From Malurus cyaneus samueli (taxonomy: Eukaryota > Chordata > Aves > Passeriformes > Maluridae): a stretch of DNA of 64,000 bases. Under the pieces are notes generated by a model that was not told the origin of the DNA, did not search any database, and was given only the letters and a program-made list of their open reading frames with translations. Shown here one piece after another: positions 1 to 11,588 of the stretch. Made by a program: the position numbers and the translations under genes. How positions within the stretch are numbered: position 1 is the stretch's first letter; the number at the start of each line of letters is the position of its first letter. Location: the NCBI GenBank assembly GCA_009741485.1, contig CM019230.1:8420653-8484652 (forward strand). Reading direction: 5' to 3'.

Positions 1-463
1 TTTGCCTTAGTTGCCATTGTCTTGGAAACAATCTGTCCAAAAGAAAAAGACAATGGAGAAATTTTCTAATAATGAAAAGCTTCTCTGAGACTTTTCACCT
101 CAAGTGAAAATCTGTTCTCTAAAGAAGGGTGTAAAGTAGAAGAGGCAATGGAAAAGCTGCATTGGTGGAAACTTCATTATTGTATGGATAAGTTACTGAA
201 GGATCTTGCTTATGGAGGTTCTGGAATCTGTGTAAGTGGAGATTGTCATGAACTTTGTTTTCAAAGGCCTACTACATGCAATGCCAGTACAATTCTGCCT
301 TGGTCACAGAGGTTGGTTGTCTTCTCAGATTTCTGTTACTCTTTTCCATGATTGTGCTTATCAAGATACACTGCAAAGTGTTGTGCCAGATTCGTCTGAC
401 AGATTCTACAAGGGAGGGTGGGCAAGAGACAGCACACTGATCATTGTCATTCTGTTCTTCCAG
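1..463 (+). other. GAS7: GAS7 intron, upstream part
   Basis: This is the intron sequence before the first visible GAS7 exon. It ends in a T/C-rich tract (tctgttcttccag). I see no exon, repeat or RNA gene in it. Confidence 0.8.
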
Positions 464-542
464 CACACTGGGAGAAGCTTGGGCTCAGCTCAAGAAGAGT
501 CTAGCTGATGAAGCAGAGGTTCATCTCAAATTTTCTTCTAAG
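464..542 (+). CDS. GAS7: GAS7 coding exon (TLGEAWAQ...HLKFSSK)
   Basis: This exon has 79 bases. The acceptor is the pyrimidine-rich tract ending ttccag at 463 and the donor is gtaaat at 543. It starts with the last base of a glycine codon whose first two bases come from the unseen upstream exon, then reads 26 codons ending FSSK. It encodes part of an F-BAR helix. Human GAS7 has SLGEAWAQVKKSLADE here, against TLGEAWAQLKKSLADE in this window. Confidence 0.96.
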
Positions 543-3500
543 GTAAATAATTCGTCCTCTTCCAAAGATTTTTTTCCTGAATTGGTGGGCCTCTCCCTTC
601 AGTGCATGGTAGTGAGGGAAATACACGTGCATAAGGTACACATTTAGAAGAATTAATAAGTTGGTGAGCAAACTTACTGAAACTCTGTTCAGTCTTCCTC
701 CCAAAATGAGTTAGTTTAGGCTATCTGATGAGTAAATTAAAACACATCTAACCTTAATTTTTGATTGGAAAAGAAGTAAAACTGATTCTAGCAGTTGTTC
801 ACCTGGGCTCTACATTCCAGCCAGTGAATTTAACTAGTGCTTGTACACTTCTTCAGAGGAAGAAATTAAAAGTAGTATTTGGCTTCTCCACAAGAATCTC
901 CTCTACCTGTGTGGAAGGAAGAGACCCCAGAAACTCGGGTTTCTCTGTATCATTAGCCTTTCTGAAAAGTCTGCTGGGAACATGATGCTATTTTTGGGTT
1001 TTCTCTCCAGGGATGCCTAAGGAGATTTCTTGTAGAAATTATAGTATTTATCTGGGTTTTTTCCACCACATGTGACATGCTCTTGAATCCTGTTACATTA
1101 TGTTAACCTCTGTGGGTGTTCAAGTTCAATACAGTGGCAGATATCTCAGCACAACAGCCATGTTCTGGAGGAAAATTATAGCTCTGCACCATTTCTAAGC
1201 AATTCTGCAGAGGTTACTCAGGCAACCAGCTGCTACCTTGGTAACCCACTGCTCTGCCTCAAACTTCGATATCAGGGCTGTAATTAATGAAATACTTTTT
1301 GCTCCCCACTGTCCTCCTGTATTGTTTTCCAAGAGGAAAAAATGCACCCTGGAGTGATGTGTGCATGTAGGCAGGCCAGGTAGAGGGGCTCTTCCATTAT
1401 TATTATTCCATTACTTAAACTCTACACAGAAATTCCTGTTTCAGCATCCTCTAATTCCTTCCCACTGTTTGTGTGCAAAAAAACTGTGGATGTGGCACTT
1501 CAGGGGCATGATTTAGTGATGGTCCTGGAAGTCCTGTCTAAATGATTTGACTTGATGATCTTGGAGATTTTTTCCAGCCATAATGATTTTACAGTTTTAT
1601 GTTCTCATATCTGCTTGGGAGTTTCTAGTTTTGTCTTCCTTTTATTAGCATAATGTTTTAGAAAGATAATATAAATATAATGAATTATATAATTATAAAT
1701 TATATACATTTATAATTATAAGCACCAGCCTGGAAGACACTGAGCAGCCTCTGTGACAGTCCTTGCAGCACTGCTGCATGGAGGGTCAGGAACAAAGCAG
1801 AGAAAGTGACGGTGTTCTCATGGCACCTGGAGCATAAAATACTCTTTACACTACAGCTGCCTATCCAGCATGACCTGGCAGCTGTAAGTACCAGCACATG
1901 AGGAGTCCTTCAGAAAGGCTCTCACGGCATTGAGCTGCTTCAGGTCTTTATTAGCTTCCCTGGGGCCATCCTGGTGACACTGTCATAAACACATAGTCCA
2001 GAATTTTTCAGTCCAAGACTCCCAGTCAGAGCAGGACTGTCACCCACAGTGGATCAAGTCAGCTACACCTCTGCCTAGCTGAGTCTTAAATATCTCTAAG
2101 GACAGGGATTTCACAATCTCTCTGGTCGACCTTCTCCAGTGCCCAGCCACTATTCTAGTGATTCATTTTGATTTTGGTTTTTTGAATTATATTAAACCTA
2201 AATCTCCCAGAGCTCAGTGTTATGTTGTGACTTTGCCTGGCCCTGCAAAGAAGAATTTGGTTCTGTTACCCTTGGATCTGACCTTCACATAGCTGTAGAT
2301 TGTATTAGATCACCAAGGCGCCAATCTGCACCTGCCTAAACAGTGCTTTAGGCTTGTTTAACCTTTCTAGGATGTGTGCTCTAGAGTTTTGACTGATTTT
2401 GTAACCTCCCTCCAATAAAACACTGTACTGCATAGTTTCCCTCTCCATTGAAATAATGCTGGGAAAAGGCTGCAAATACTTGTTTTCAGGGACTATTTTA
2501 TACCGTTGGCCATGTTAACTTGTTACAGTCCCAACTCAGCTGGTGGAGTCTAGCATCCCCACAGGAGTAACAATAGGGAGCAGTTTCTGGGGAGGTGAAA
2601 TATCTATATCACTCCAGAGTGCATTTTCTAGGTGTCAAAACTGTGTATCAGAAGGCCAAAGAGCAGTATGATGCAAACTCTATCAGAGTCGAGTATTGGC
2701 AGCTATCAGGATAATTCATGTGTCTGGTTTTGATGGATTTCTCCTTAGTTCATTCCAGAGGTTTCTTGTCAATTCTTAGAAGAGCTTCAGCTAAATAATC
2801 AGTTTTCTCTTTAAGCTCCCTTATACTTGACAGAAATAAATAAAATGAGGCCTGCTTGGATATCAGTTCACCATATTAGAAAAGCAGCCATGAAACCATA
2901 GCCCACAGACAGGCCTCACTGCAGTTCAGGTTAGTGGCTTTAGCTGGGTACTTCGGGGGGTTTTAAGCAAATTACCATCAGTTAGGCCAGAATTGGAGCA
3001 CTGATAATGCTCTGAATATTTCCTATAGTATTTTACATTTTCTTTGTCAAAAGAGAGGTGACTATCAGAATGAGGGGAAGACTAGATTTCTGTCCTTTTG
3101 CTCCCTTCAATTGATATTCCCTAGAGAGAGCTCTCCTGCAAAGGGCTGAGTTTTGTAGTGGCTTGATTCAGAGCATTCTTGGGGAAGAGAAGTCTTGCTG
3201 TCTGGCATTGCTTTGGCTGCAGTGTATGAATTGTTTTCTCTTTGTTTTGAGCTCTCCTCAGAAGAAGGAAACAGTCTCAAATTGCACCAGGGAGGTTAAG
3301 ATTAGATATTTGGAAAAAAAAAATCACAGAAAGTGTTTTAAAGCATTGCAACAGGCTGCTCAGGGCAGTGGTGGAGTTACCATCCCTGAAAGTGTTCAAA
3401 AAATGTGGATATGGCACTTGAGGACATGGTTTGGTGGTGAGCATGGTGGTGAGCCTGGGTTTGCAGTTGGATTTGATGGTCTTGGAGGTCTTTTCCAGCT

Positions 3501-6500
3501 TAACCATTCTGTGGTTCTGTGAAGAGCCAGGAATTACTGCCTGGCTCCTCATTACTTCCATTTCTTCCTTTGTGTTCATTACCAGCTTCAGAGTGAGGTA
3601 GAGAAACCCCTGCTCAACTTCAGAGAGAACTTCAAGAAAGACATGAAGAAGTGTGACCATCACATCGCAGACTTACGAAAGCACCTGGCCAGCCGCTACA
3701 CAGCAGTGGAAAAGGTGGGAGCAGGGAACAAACTGCAGGGTTTCTGAGATAATGCTGCTTTGAGTAGCTACTCCATGAAAAGTTTCTGTTCTGTCACAGA
3801 GGACCACAGCTGTTCTTCCATGGGGTTTTCACTGTTAGCTGTGCTTTGTCCCAGGCATAGTTTGCTTTTTATCTGACATGTGGGTAGAGGGGGCTACAGG
3901 AAGGGCAAACATCTTACTGCTGAGCAGGCTTTTTGTTTCATCCTCCCCTTCCCAGTTTGGGGCAATATATTCCTAATACATTTGATGTAAATATTTCTTA
4001 TTTGTGTATGTCTGTTGTCCTCAAAATTTAAAACAGCTTGCCTTAGAATGGCAGCATGGTCAGGTCAAAGGCTCACCTGGATCTGTGGCCAAAAGCAGAT
4101 GGCCAAAGAGGGCAGCTCAGCCCTGGTCTGGCAAATCACAAACCCTTCACAAGAAACATCCTCACTGAAAAAATGCAAAGCAGCAGCACCCAGTAATGGG
4201 CAGCTCAGCCCTGGTCTGGCAAATCACAAACCCTTCACAAGAAACATCCTCACTGAAAAAATGCAAAGCAACAGCACCCAGTAATGGACTGATATAACGT
4301 GAACCTGGAGGTAGCTGAGGTTGTGATGTAGGGAGTTAGACCTGCAAAATATGATCTCCCAGCAGCAGCTGGCAGAAACTGGGATGCTTGTGCCTCAGCT
4401 GCCAAATTGTGTTCTCATGAGGTTTGCTTTTGGATGTAAGTTGGAAAGGAAAATACCATTCTCAGTCATCCCCAAAGTTGTTTGTGCTTCCATTAAAGAT
4501 TAGGAGGAGTTGGCCCAGGGACAGAATTGTTTCAGGATACACAAGGCCGTTAGGCTGTGTATATGCAAGGAAGGCATTTTTCTGCAAAACAGTAAGTTCT
4601 CCACACTCATATCTGCAAAGAAACTCAGTAGCAATACTGGGAAGAGTGAATTAGGAATAACCTTAAGAAGAAGGAATTACAGCAAGGAAGAGCCATGACT
4701 GTGGTGTCTGTGAAGCACTCTGCCTCTCATGGGTTGCTGTCCTGCAGCTCCCTCTCAAGACCTGCAGGAGCCAGCCTGGGCCTCAGAACTTCAAATGAAA
4801 AATATTCCAGGAATGCTTCAAGAGTGTTGTGCCATTTAGGCTGGTGCGACTGTAGAAAACTGCAAGGTGCTAAGGAAATATAATCATGCAAATTTAGTTT
4901 GAAGCACTAGTACAGTATAAAGAACAAATGTGACATTTTACAACAAATCCATGCAGAGCAAGTTATTTTTATGTATTTATCAGCCTGCATGTAAACAATG
5001 TTTATTTGTTAAAGTATCTGTATAATACATGTTTGTACTGATTAAATCAGGTTTTGACTGCTTGAAGAACTTTTAAGTAAAGTAATTAAAGTAATCAGTT
5101 GTAGCCAGACCTCAGGTTCTTGATTTCTACAGCATGACTTGTTGGCATGAACCTGATTAAGTTTTTCTGAAATAAGTTCCTATTATTAGAGTTTCTGATA
5201 GGTGTACATTGAGTCCAGAACATACTTAAAGACAAATTTTATAAGATACTTGAAATTACTTCAACAATTCAGATCCTAAAAAAAGTGAATGGAAGAGGTG
5301 TCCTGGTAATGATACTGTTTAAGACATTTGAAAGAGGCTTCAACTCTCTTTCAGAAATAATGAGAAAGCCATTAAGAAACAGGAGAGACTGATGATGCTG
5401 TTAGTCCTTTGCTGTTCTAAGATTCTATAAAGAGTTCAGATACATTTGTGGTTTGCTAGTGGTGACTTCTCTGTGGTGATAGGACATTTCTGTGAATACC
5501 ACATGGTGTTGTAAGAACCTGAATCCCAGTTAATACCCAGTTTCACACAAAGTCGCTGACTTCCTATGAGAAATACTTGTGTGAAGTAGTCCTAGATGGC
5601 AGAAAGCAGCTGGCAGCTCTTTCTCTCCTTAAAAACTTGACTCTTCTTTAATTACTCCAAGGCCCGGAAAGCTTTGACAGAGAGACAGAAGGATCTGGAA
5701 ATGAAAACACAGCAACTAGAGGTGAAACTCAGCAACAAGACAGAAGAGGAAATCAAGAAGGCAAGACGGAAGTCCACTCAGGCAGGTGAGTAGCTGTGTC
5801 CATCAGCACATGGTGAGAACAAGATGGAATGCATCTGCCCATCCATCCATGTGTTTCTTGTTTTTAATATTGTAGCTACAAAGTCAAAGTGAGCCATGCT
5901 ACACATCTGTGTGATGTTAAATCCTCAGAAGAAACAAGCCTAGTTTTTCCAACTCAGATGACACAAATTATTGATAACTGAGGTGAGAACAACAAAAGTA
6001 CGGTGACCTACCTTTCTGTTTCATGAAAGTGTCCTTAAATTACGGAATGTTTGTGAAACTTACAGATTCAGAGAAGCTTAGCTGAGGATGTTTCTTCCAT
6101 AAATCATAGTTCCTTCCTTGGTTCTTTCCTAAATTATAGTCACCCGCAACTTTGTGGATGCATATTACACTTACTGTTTTTTTCCTTGAAAGTGATTTTT
6201 TTCTTTTTTCCACTGCTACTCAGTGACTTATTTCTCTTCTAGGAATACTGAGGGTATAGTAGTGTGTGCTGTACTGTACTGAGGATACAGCTACTGGCTG
6301 TGACCTGTGCATATTTTACAGAGGTTCAAGCCACATCTGCAGGTTCCATCGGGAACTTTTTTGAGATCTGCAAAGCTGATACATACAGCTCAGTTAGTAA
6401 CTTTGCTGAAAAGAAGTTTTAACTAGAGCTTCCATGTTTCATCCCTTCAACAACGGCTGCTCCTTGGCAGAGTGGTCCTAACAGAGTTCTGAGGTTTTTA

Positions 6501-9500
6501 AAACTTCGGGATAGCTGTCTGGGTTTTAAGGAGACTGGGAAGAGTCATTGGCAGTGTGATAATATATACAGGCAATCATTTGAGGAGAAAGACAAGGAAT
6601 GAGTTAACAACAGGAAGTTCCATGAGAGAAATTCTTTATTCACCTGAAAGTTCACAGTGTGTCTTTATTCTTTGGGTCCTTAGAAATTGTTTATGATAGA
6701 TTTTTATTGAACAAGCACAGAAGAGCTGAAGACCAGAGTTTAGTGTGCGTCTTCCCATTGCTGTCCTCCACTTAGTGCCACCATTCTGGTGTGTGGCAGG
6801 CAAGGACTTGTCTGGTGCCCAGCAGCACCATGTAGTCATCTGGGTTTGAAAGGAGCCCTGCTGCAAGTGGGTGATAGGACTAGAGGGCTCTAGTCCTGAG
6901 TCCATCTATGATCTTGTGGATTACTAATATGTGGTGTTCCTTTCTGCTCCTGTGGACTGTTCATGGGTTTCATGGCTTTGTTGCTTCTGACTGTCCAGTC
7001 AGATTCACTCAGGCAGGTGGAAAATAACCCCATATCAAATAGCTCCTGAGGAGTCTTATGGTGTGTGGGATCCATTAGTTCAGACTTGTCAGAGGATCAC
7101 AGAATAGTTTGGGACAGAAGGTACCTTAAAGATCATCTCGTTCCAGCCCCCTCAACCATGGACAGAGACACCTTTCCCTAGACCTAGTCATGTCAGACTT
7201 ATCACCCCCCACCTCAGTGGATAAGTTTATTACCAAGGTTTGAGCCCTGAATCCTGGCTTCTTCATAAGAGTTGTCACATGAAGTTCTTAGTCCATGAGA
7301 AACTTCCAGATACATTTACATTTTTATCAATTGTTCGGTCTATGGAGTCCTGTTCATAAAGCTTGATTCATCCACAGTTTGTGTCTAAAGACTTTTCTGC
7401 ATGTAAAATAACAAGATAAATTTGAGCCCTGGACTTTGACATCAGTCCATTAGGGAAGGAGAAACAGAACCTCCTTTAAAGAACAAAGAGATTTCCTAGC
7501 TGGAAAGCAACAATCTCTGAGAATTGTTTTCCAAATTTGCCACCCATCTTTACCTCTCCATCAGTGCAGAATCCTGCAACAAAGAAAAAAATGAAATGAA
7601 CTGCAGCTTCTTGTGTTACTGTGCTGAACACAGAAGGCAGCTGGAGCTCAGCTGGAATCAGGCATCTCCAGAGGCTGGAGAATGCATGAGACTGCAAATG
7701 AGCATTCCTTCATCCAGCAGCTGGATCCTGATGCATTACTCCCCTTTGACACAGAGAACCTCTTAGTCTGCAGTCTCACCTACAGAATGCTCTCTTGCAG
7801 TTCCATAACTCATTATTATTGATTTCCTATTTTAATTAGTTTTCAAATATAACCTTCTGTCTATGGCTTTTTTTTTATTTAACTGAAGTAACTTGCTTCT
7901 ATATTTATGGGCATTTTGTAAAATACTACTTAATGCTCATGGTTTTCTTTCAAAATCTTTTTTTTTTTCCCCTCATTCATTCTCACCCAAATGACTTGCT
8001 TTTTGCCATACATCAAGTGCATGCTTTTAGTTTAAATGTTGGTACATGTAACAAATGTAACAGAGCTGCTATGAGCTCCACCAGGACTGATCTTCAAATC
8101 CTTGTGGTCTGTGTGCAAAACCTGACCTGCACTCTACAAGCTCAGGCTAGAGAAGACTAATGTGTTGCTGTCTTGACTCTTTCAGGAGATGATCTGATGC
8201 GCTGTGTGGATCTTTACAATCAAGCCCAGTCCAAGTGGTTTGAGGAGATGGTGACCACCACTCTGGTATGTAGCTTCTAACATTATACCATTGCAAAATT
8301 GTAATAGCCTTACAGTTTTCATAATTCACAGCTAGTTCATGCAAAGTAGTGGGGAAAACTGAGCGATAAATCTAACATTTTATTTCCCGTTTTCAGTCCT
8401 AAGAAAAACTCACCATGAGGGGAAAGGGAAATAATTGTTTCTTTGCAGAAGGCATTAAACCTTAAACAGTTCAGGGCTGCTTAGTGGCTGGAACACTTGA
8501 ATTTGTCCTTAGGAACAAGTAATGCACAAGAGAAACACATAAGTCACCAAATCCATTTATACATTAATGAAGTTTTCTGTTGCACAATTTCACAATTTTC
8601 TTTGGAGTCTCCCCAGAGCTGTGTCTTCTGTGGCCTCCTGGACTCAGTCCAAAAGCTGCACATCCTTCTTGTGCTGCCAGCCCCAGACTTGGATAGAGTG
8701 CTCCAGGTGGGATCTTACCAGAGCAGAGGGGGAGGATCACCTGCATCTATTATACATGTGCTCTGTATATTTGCCCCTGGAGAAGCACAACTTGCAAGTG
8801 CACTAGTAGATGGCTCAAGAGGGCAGCTAGAATCTGCAGCTGCACAGCAAGTTTGTCAGTTGTGCAATTCAGGCTGATTAACATTTGCAGGCAAGTCTTG
8901 GATACAGAGACTGAAAACAGCCCGTGTGTGATCAGCTCAGACAGAGATTAGTTCATATGGAATGATACCAAGTGGAGAGGGTCGAGGTCAGAAGAGTTTT
9001 GCTACCTTGTATACCTTCCTCCCTGAAGTTTCTGGTGCAGATACAGTTCTGCAAATGGCACACTGGGTTTGGTGTTCTGGTCTTTCACATCTATGCCCTA
9101 GGAGAGAGAGTTTGAGTAGGCCATTTTTTTCTGTAAGGGCAGTACCTCAGCTGGCAGCAGCAGTAGGAGCTCTGTTTACCTCAGTCCTATGCATTACATA
9201 AGCTCCTTTGCTCATATTCCTCCCCAGGCAAATAGTCTGTCACCTGAGATTTTTGTGCTGTAATGAATAATGAAGAATGTTTCCCAAGAGACGTGTAACA
9301 TATTACAGATAGCACAGGAAAGGCCGTGTAGCAGCCTGCCTGCTTATATAAGCTTTGGTTGCCTTCCACCATGATGCTCAGGAACTGGGCACCAGAAATG
9401 CCTTCTGAAGAGAGGTTTCATAAGAATAGGCCCCACTGATGTGTGTGTAAATACCAAACTTCCTGTGATACTGCAAAGTCCATTACACTGTACGTCTTTA

Positions 9501-11588
9501 AAGGCAGACTGTCATAGCATGCTGCTTTGGCTGCTGCTGCTCAGATCATGGACTCATGGAGTATGCTGTGTTGGAAGGGACCCATCAGCATCATTGACAC
9601 CAACTCCTGGCACTGCAAAGGACACCCCAACAATCCCACCATGGGCCTTAGAGTGTTACCCAAACCCTTCTTAAATTCAGACAGGCTTGGAGCTGCGGCC
9701 ACTTCCCTAGGGAGCCTGTTCCAGTGCATGACCACCTTCTGGGTGAAGAACCTTTTCCTAATATCCAACCTAAACCTCCCCCAACTCAGTCCCAGCCATT
9801 CCCTTGAGTTCTGACACTGATCACAGGCTGAAGAGATCAGTGCTACCTCTCTGCTGTCCCTCATGAGGATGTTGAAGATTACTGTGGGCCTTTCCTCAGT
9901 CTCCTCTTCGCCAGGCTGAACAAACCAAGTGACCTCAGCTGCCTCCTGTAAGGCTTCCCCTCCAGACCTTTACTATCTCTGTGGCCCTGCTTTGGAAACT
10001 CTTAACAGCTTAATGTCTTTTTTATATTGTGGTGCTCAAAACTGCACACAGGCATCGAAGTGAGGCTGTACCACAAGGACTAAATGCAGATTTTGGGGTA
10101 TGATATCAGAATCCAGAAGAGGGAGGCAGGAAATGTCGGGAGGAAAGACAGAAATCACCTGCCTTTCCAAATAAAGTGTTGCTGGGTTCTTCTTACTGCC
10201 AGCTGACTAAGGTGGAAACTTGTCCTAGCTCATCATCTGATGAGCTATACTCTTGACAGGTATCTGGTTGGAATGGGGAGTGGTCTGAGCCTTTCTGCTG
10301 CCCAAGGGAATCACTGTAACTTGTGTAGCTAGCAATAAAGCACATAACACTTCTTGCAGGAAACAGATTCCCTCTTGCTTGCAGCATCTCTGAAGGCAGT
10401 GACTCCACTCTCTGCCTTGGTTGTCTCAGTTTTGGAACCTCTTGGAAAGGTTTGACCTTTTTTCTGTTACTAGGCTCAGGCTGAGATGACTGCTGTTGCT
10501 TGCTGTTTCTTATTCTTTGCAGAGCAGAGGAATGTGCAACCACAGAGTCCAGCTCCAAAGCATGACCCTGGGGCAGTATCGCACCTACTGGCAGCCTATT
10601 GTGTATCATCCTTTCTCTGGGCCTCCAAGCTCAGGTTCCAGTAAAAATATGGACTTGTTTTTCTTCATGTCCAGGAGCTTGAGAGACTAGAAGTTGAAAG
10701 GGTGGAGATGATTCGGCAGCATCTGTGCCAATACACACAGCTGCGGCATGAGACAGACATGTTCAACCAAAGTGTAAGTGTGCTTTTTGTTTGATCTCTG
10801 TGGTCTTCACCTTCCTGCAGCTGAACAGAATAATCCATCCTGACCTGATTTGACTGGCTTGTGTCAAAGGACATGGGAGAAGTGTCTGCAGTCAGCTTAT
10901 AAATCTGCAGCAGTACTATGCTGCTTCCCTCCTGCTCCTCCAGAGCTCTCTGCTCTGGTCACCTTTCATAGTGCTGGATCACAGCTCTTTGCTGTGGGCA
11001 AACAACCAGCTGATGTAGAATTGGCCAGCATGAGCTGTTGTTAGCTCTCCCAGCAGACTACTTGAGGACTTCTGTTCATGCAAGGAACATGCTGTTGGCA
11101 AAAGGAGTATATATATTTTCCTTATTAAAAACTGGCTATTTATCAAATATTAAAATATGGGAAATGCATGCTGACATCAGTATAGTTGTATCTGGTATGA
11201 GATGAGGATTGCAGGGCAGGAGTCAGGCTGACTGGCTGCTGCCTGGCACAGGAAGCCTGTCTCTGCTTCCTGTTAAGTGTCCTTCCTCTCTACTTACCAC
11301 TGCAAGGCTGCACATTCAGACCTGTCTATTGTCCATCAAATCTCATGTACATGCAGCTCTCACTTGTCTGCACATGCTGTGTAGGCATGCCCATAGCTGC
11401 TCTACATGTCAGAGCAATGACTCTCTGCTTGAAGTGTGCCCTTGACATTTCTTTTCTTGCTTTCTTCATTTCAGACAGTAGAACTTGTGGATCAGTTGCT
11501 TCGGAAAGTGGATCCTGCCAAAGACAGGGAACTGTGGGTCAAAGAACACAAAACTGGAGATATCCGACCTGTGGACATGGAAATATAG
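464..11588 (+). CDS. GAS7: GAS7 (growth arrest-specific 7), six 3' coding exons, gene partial at 5' end
   Basis: GAS7 is a cytoplasmic F-BAR protein that binds membranes and actin and promotes neurite outgrowth and cell-shape change. Joining 464-542, 3586-3714, 5662-5785, 8186-8265, 10675-10773 and 11475-11588 gives about 207 C-terminal residues in one open frame, with every junction phase matching. Landmarks that fit mammalian GAS7 almost residue for residue are LGEAWAQLKKSLADEAEVHL, CDHHIADLRKHLASRYTAVE, KARRKSTQAGDDLMRCVDLY, YNQAQSKWFEEMVTTTLELE, and the end HKTGDIRPVDMEI followed by TAG. The product is highly charged and helical, as expected for the C-terminal half of the F-BAR coiled coil. 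Small differences from the human protein include TVELVD for TVEPVD and KEHKTGD for REHKTGN. The SH3/WW and N-terminal F-BAR exons lie upstream of the window. The family assignment is secure. Confidence 0.97.
1466..1590 (+). repeat. CR1 LINE 3' fragment
   Basis: The sequence reads as the 3' end of avian CR1: a 'gatggtcctggaagtcctg' block, then 'cttggagattttttccagcc', then an A/T-rich end. The element is in + orientation, 5'-truncated and diverged. Confidence 0.75.
1950..2400 (-). repeat. Old CR1-like LINE fragment
   Basis: Diverged words of the antisense CR1 sequence are visible: 'gacagggatttcacaatctc', 'ctggtcgaccttctccagtg' and 'aaacctaaatctcccagag'. They come in the order expected for a minus-strand CR1. 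The boundaries are approximate. Confidence 0.5.
3288..3522 (+). repeat. CR1 LINE 3' end beside a GAS7 exon
   Basis: The sequence contains the CR1 words 'caacaggctgctcagggcag', 'gtggagttaccatccctgaa' and 'gatggtcttggaggtctttt', ending 'ccattctgtggttctgtga', the 8-base-unit type of CR1 3' terminus. It is in + orientation and lies just before the exon at 3586. Confidence 0.9.
3586..3714 (+). CDS. GAS7: GAS7 coding exon (LQSEVEKPLLNF...RYTAVEK)
   Basis: The exon has 129 bases, exactly 43 codons, phase 0 at both ends. The acceptor is accag at 3585 and the donor is gtggga at 3715. It encodes FRENFKKDMKKCDHHIADL and neighbouring residues, near-identical to human GAS7. A CR1 LINE fragment ends only about 63 bases before the acceptor, so the branch point must lie in or beside that gap. 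Confidence 0.97.
3715..5661 (+). other. GAS7: GAS7 intron with tandem duplication
   Basis: The intron is otherwise unremarkable and holds the 88-base tandem duplication described separately. I see no exon-like or RNA-gene signal in the rest. Confidence 0.75.
4111..4286. repeat. 88-base tandem duplication (2 copies)
   Basis: Copy 1 is 4111-4198 and copy 2 is 4199-4286. Each starts ggcagctcagccctggtctg and ends agcacccagtaatg. I see one mismatch between copies (aagcagcagc against aagcaacagc). Such high identity implies a recent event, and copy number may be polymorphic. No poly-A or target-site signature marks it as a transposon, so replication slippage is the simpler explanation. Confidence 0.95.
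5662..5785 (+). CDS. GAS7: GAS7 coding exon (ARKALTERQKDLEM...RRKSTQAG)
   Basis: The exon has 124 bases. The acceptor is ctccaag at 5661 and the donor is gtgagt at 5786. It encodes 41 codons plus the first base of a glycine codon completed by the next exon. KTQQLEVKLSNKTEEEIKKA is the characteristic charged F-BAR helix of GAS7. Confidence 0.97.
5786..8185 (+). other. GAS7: GAS7 intron
   Basis: This intron of about 2.4 kb has one CR1 fragment at about 7093-7192 and several poly-T runs (7868, 7961). No further exon or RNA gene was recognised. Confidence 0.75.
7093..7192 (-). repeat. CR1 LINE 3' fragment
   Basis: The sequence 'gatcacagaatagtttggga' is followed by 'ggtaccttaaagatcatctc' and 'ccagccccctcaaccatgga'. 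This is the antisense of the CR1 3' end and therefore a minus-strand insertion. Confidence 0.85.
8186..8265 (+). CDS. GAS7: GAS7 coding exon (DDLMRCVDLYNQ...EEMVTTTL)
   Basis: The exon has 80 bases. The acceptor is tttcag at 8185 and the donor is gtatgt at 8266. Two bases complete the glycine codon from the previous exon, then 26 codons follow. The residues DLMRCVDLYNQAQSKWFEEM match mammalian GAS7 exactly. Confidence 0.97.
8590..8760 (-). repeat. CR1 LINE internal fragment
   Basis: The words 'ccccagacttggatagagtg', 'ctccaggtgggatcttacca' and 'gagcagagggggaggatcac' match the antisense of the CR1 region upstream of its 3' UTR. Confidence 0.7.
9543..10092 (-). repeat. CR1 LINE fragment, about 550 bases
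   Basis: This long minus-strand CR1 runs from 'ggactcatggagtatgctgt' through 'gagcctgttccagtgcatga', 'gaagaaccttttcctaatat' and 'gccaggctgaacaaaccaag' to 'ggtgctcaaaactgcacaca'. The block order is that of intact CR1. It is 5'-truncated, as most CR1 copies are. Confidence 0.92.
10675..10773 (+). CDS. GAS7: GAS7 coding exon (ELERLEVERVEM...ETDMFNQS)
   Basis: The exon has 99 bases, 33 codons, phase 0 at both ends. The acceptor is tgtccag at 10674 and the donor is gtaagt at 10774. It encodes ELERLEVERVEMIRQHLCQY and TQLRHETDMFNQS, as in mammalian GAS7. Confidence 0.97.
10774..11474 (+). other. GAS7: Last GAS7 intron
   Basis: This 701-base intron ends in a strong T-rich acceptor (ttcatttcag). 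I see no repeats or other features. Confidence 0.85.
11475..11588 (+). CDS. GAS7: GAS7 last coding exon and stop
   Basis: There are 114 coding bases, 37 codons plus the TAG stop at 11586-11588. The acceptor is the T-rich tract ending ttcag at 11474. The sequence reads TVELVDQLLRKVDPAKDREL, then WVKEHKTGDIRPVDMEI and stop, which is the GAS7 C-terminus. The 3' UTR follows directly. Confidence 0.97.
   Translation, partial: TVELVDQLLRKVDPAKDRELWVKEHKTGDIRPVDMEI

Larger units (their letters stand above)
543..3585 (+). other. GAS7: GAS7 intron with CR1 fragments and AT-rich patch
   Basis: This intron of about 3 kb contains three CR1-derived stretches (listed separately). It also has an AT-only patch at about 1665-1722 made of alternating tataat/attata words, which is partly palindromic. 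No other coding signal was seen. Confidence 0.8.
8266..10674 (+). other. GAS7: GAS7 intron rich in CR1
   Basis: The intron contains two minus-strand CR1 pieces (about 8590-8760 and 9543-10092). A minus-strand open frame of 138 codons from ATG (10609 down to 10193) is discussed as a finding. I see nothing else in it. Confidence 0.75.
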
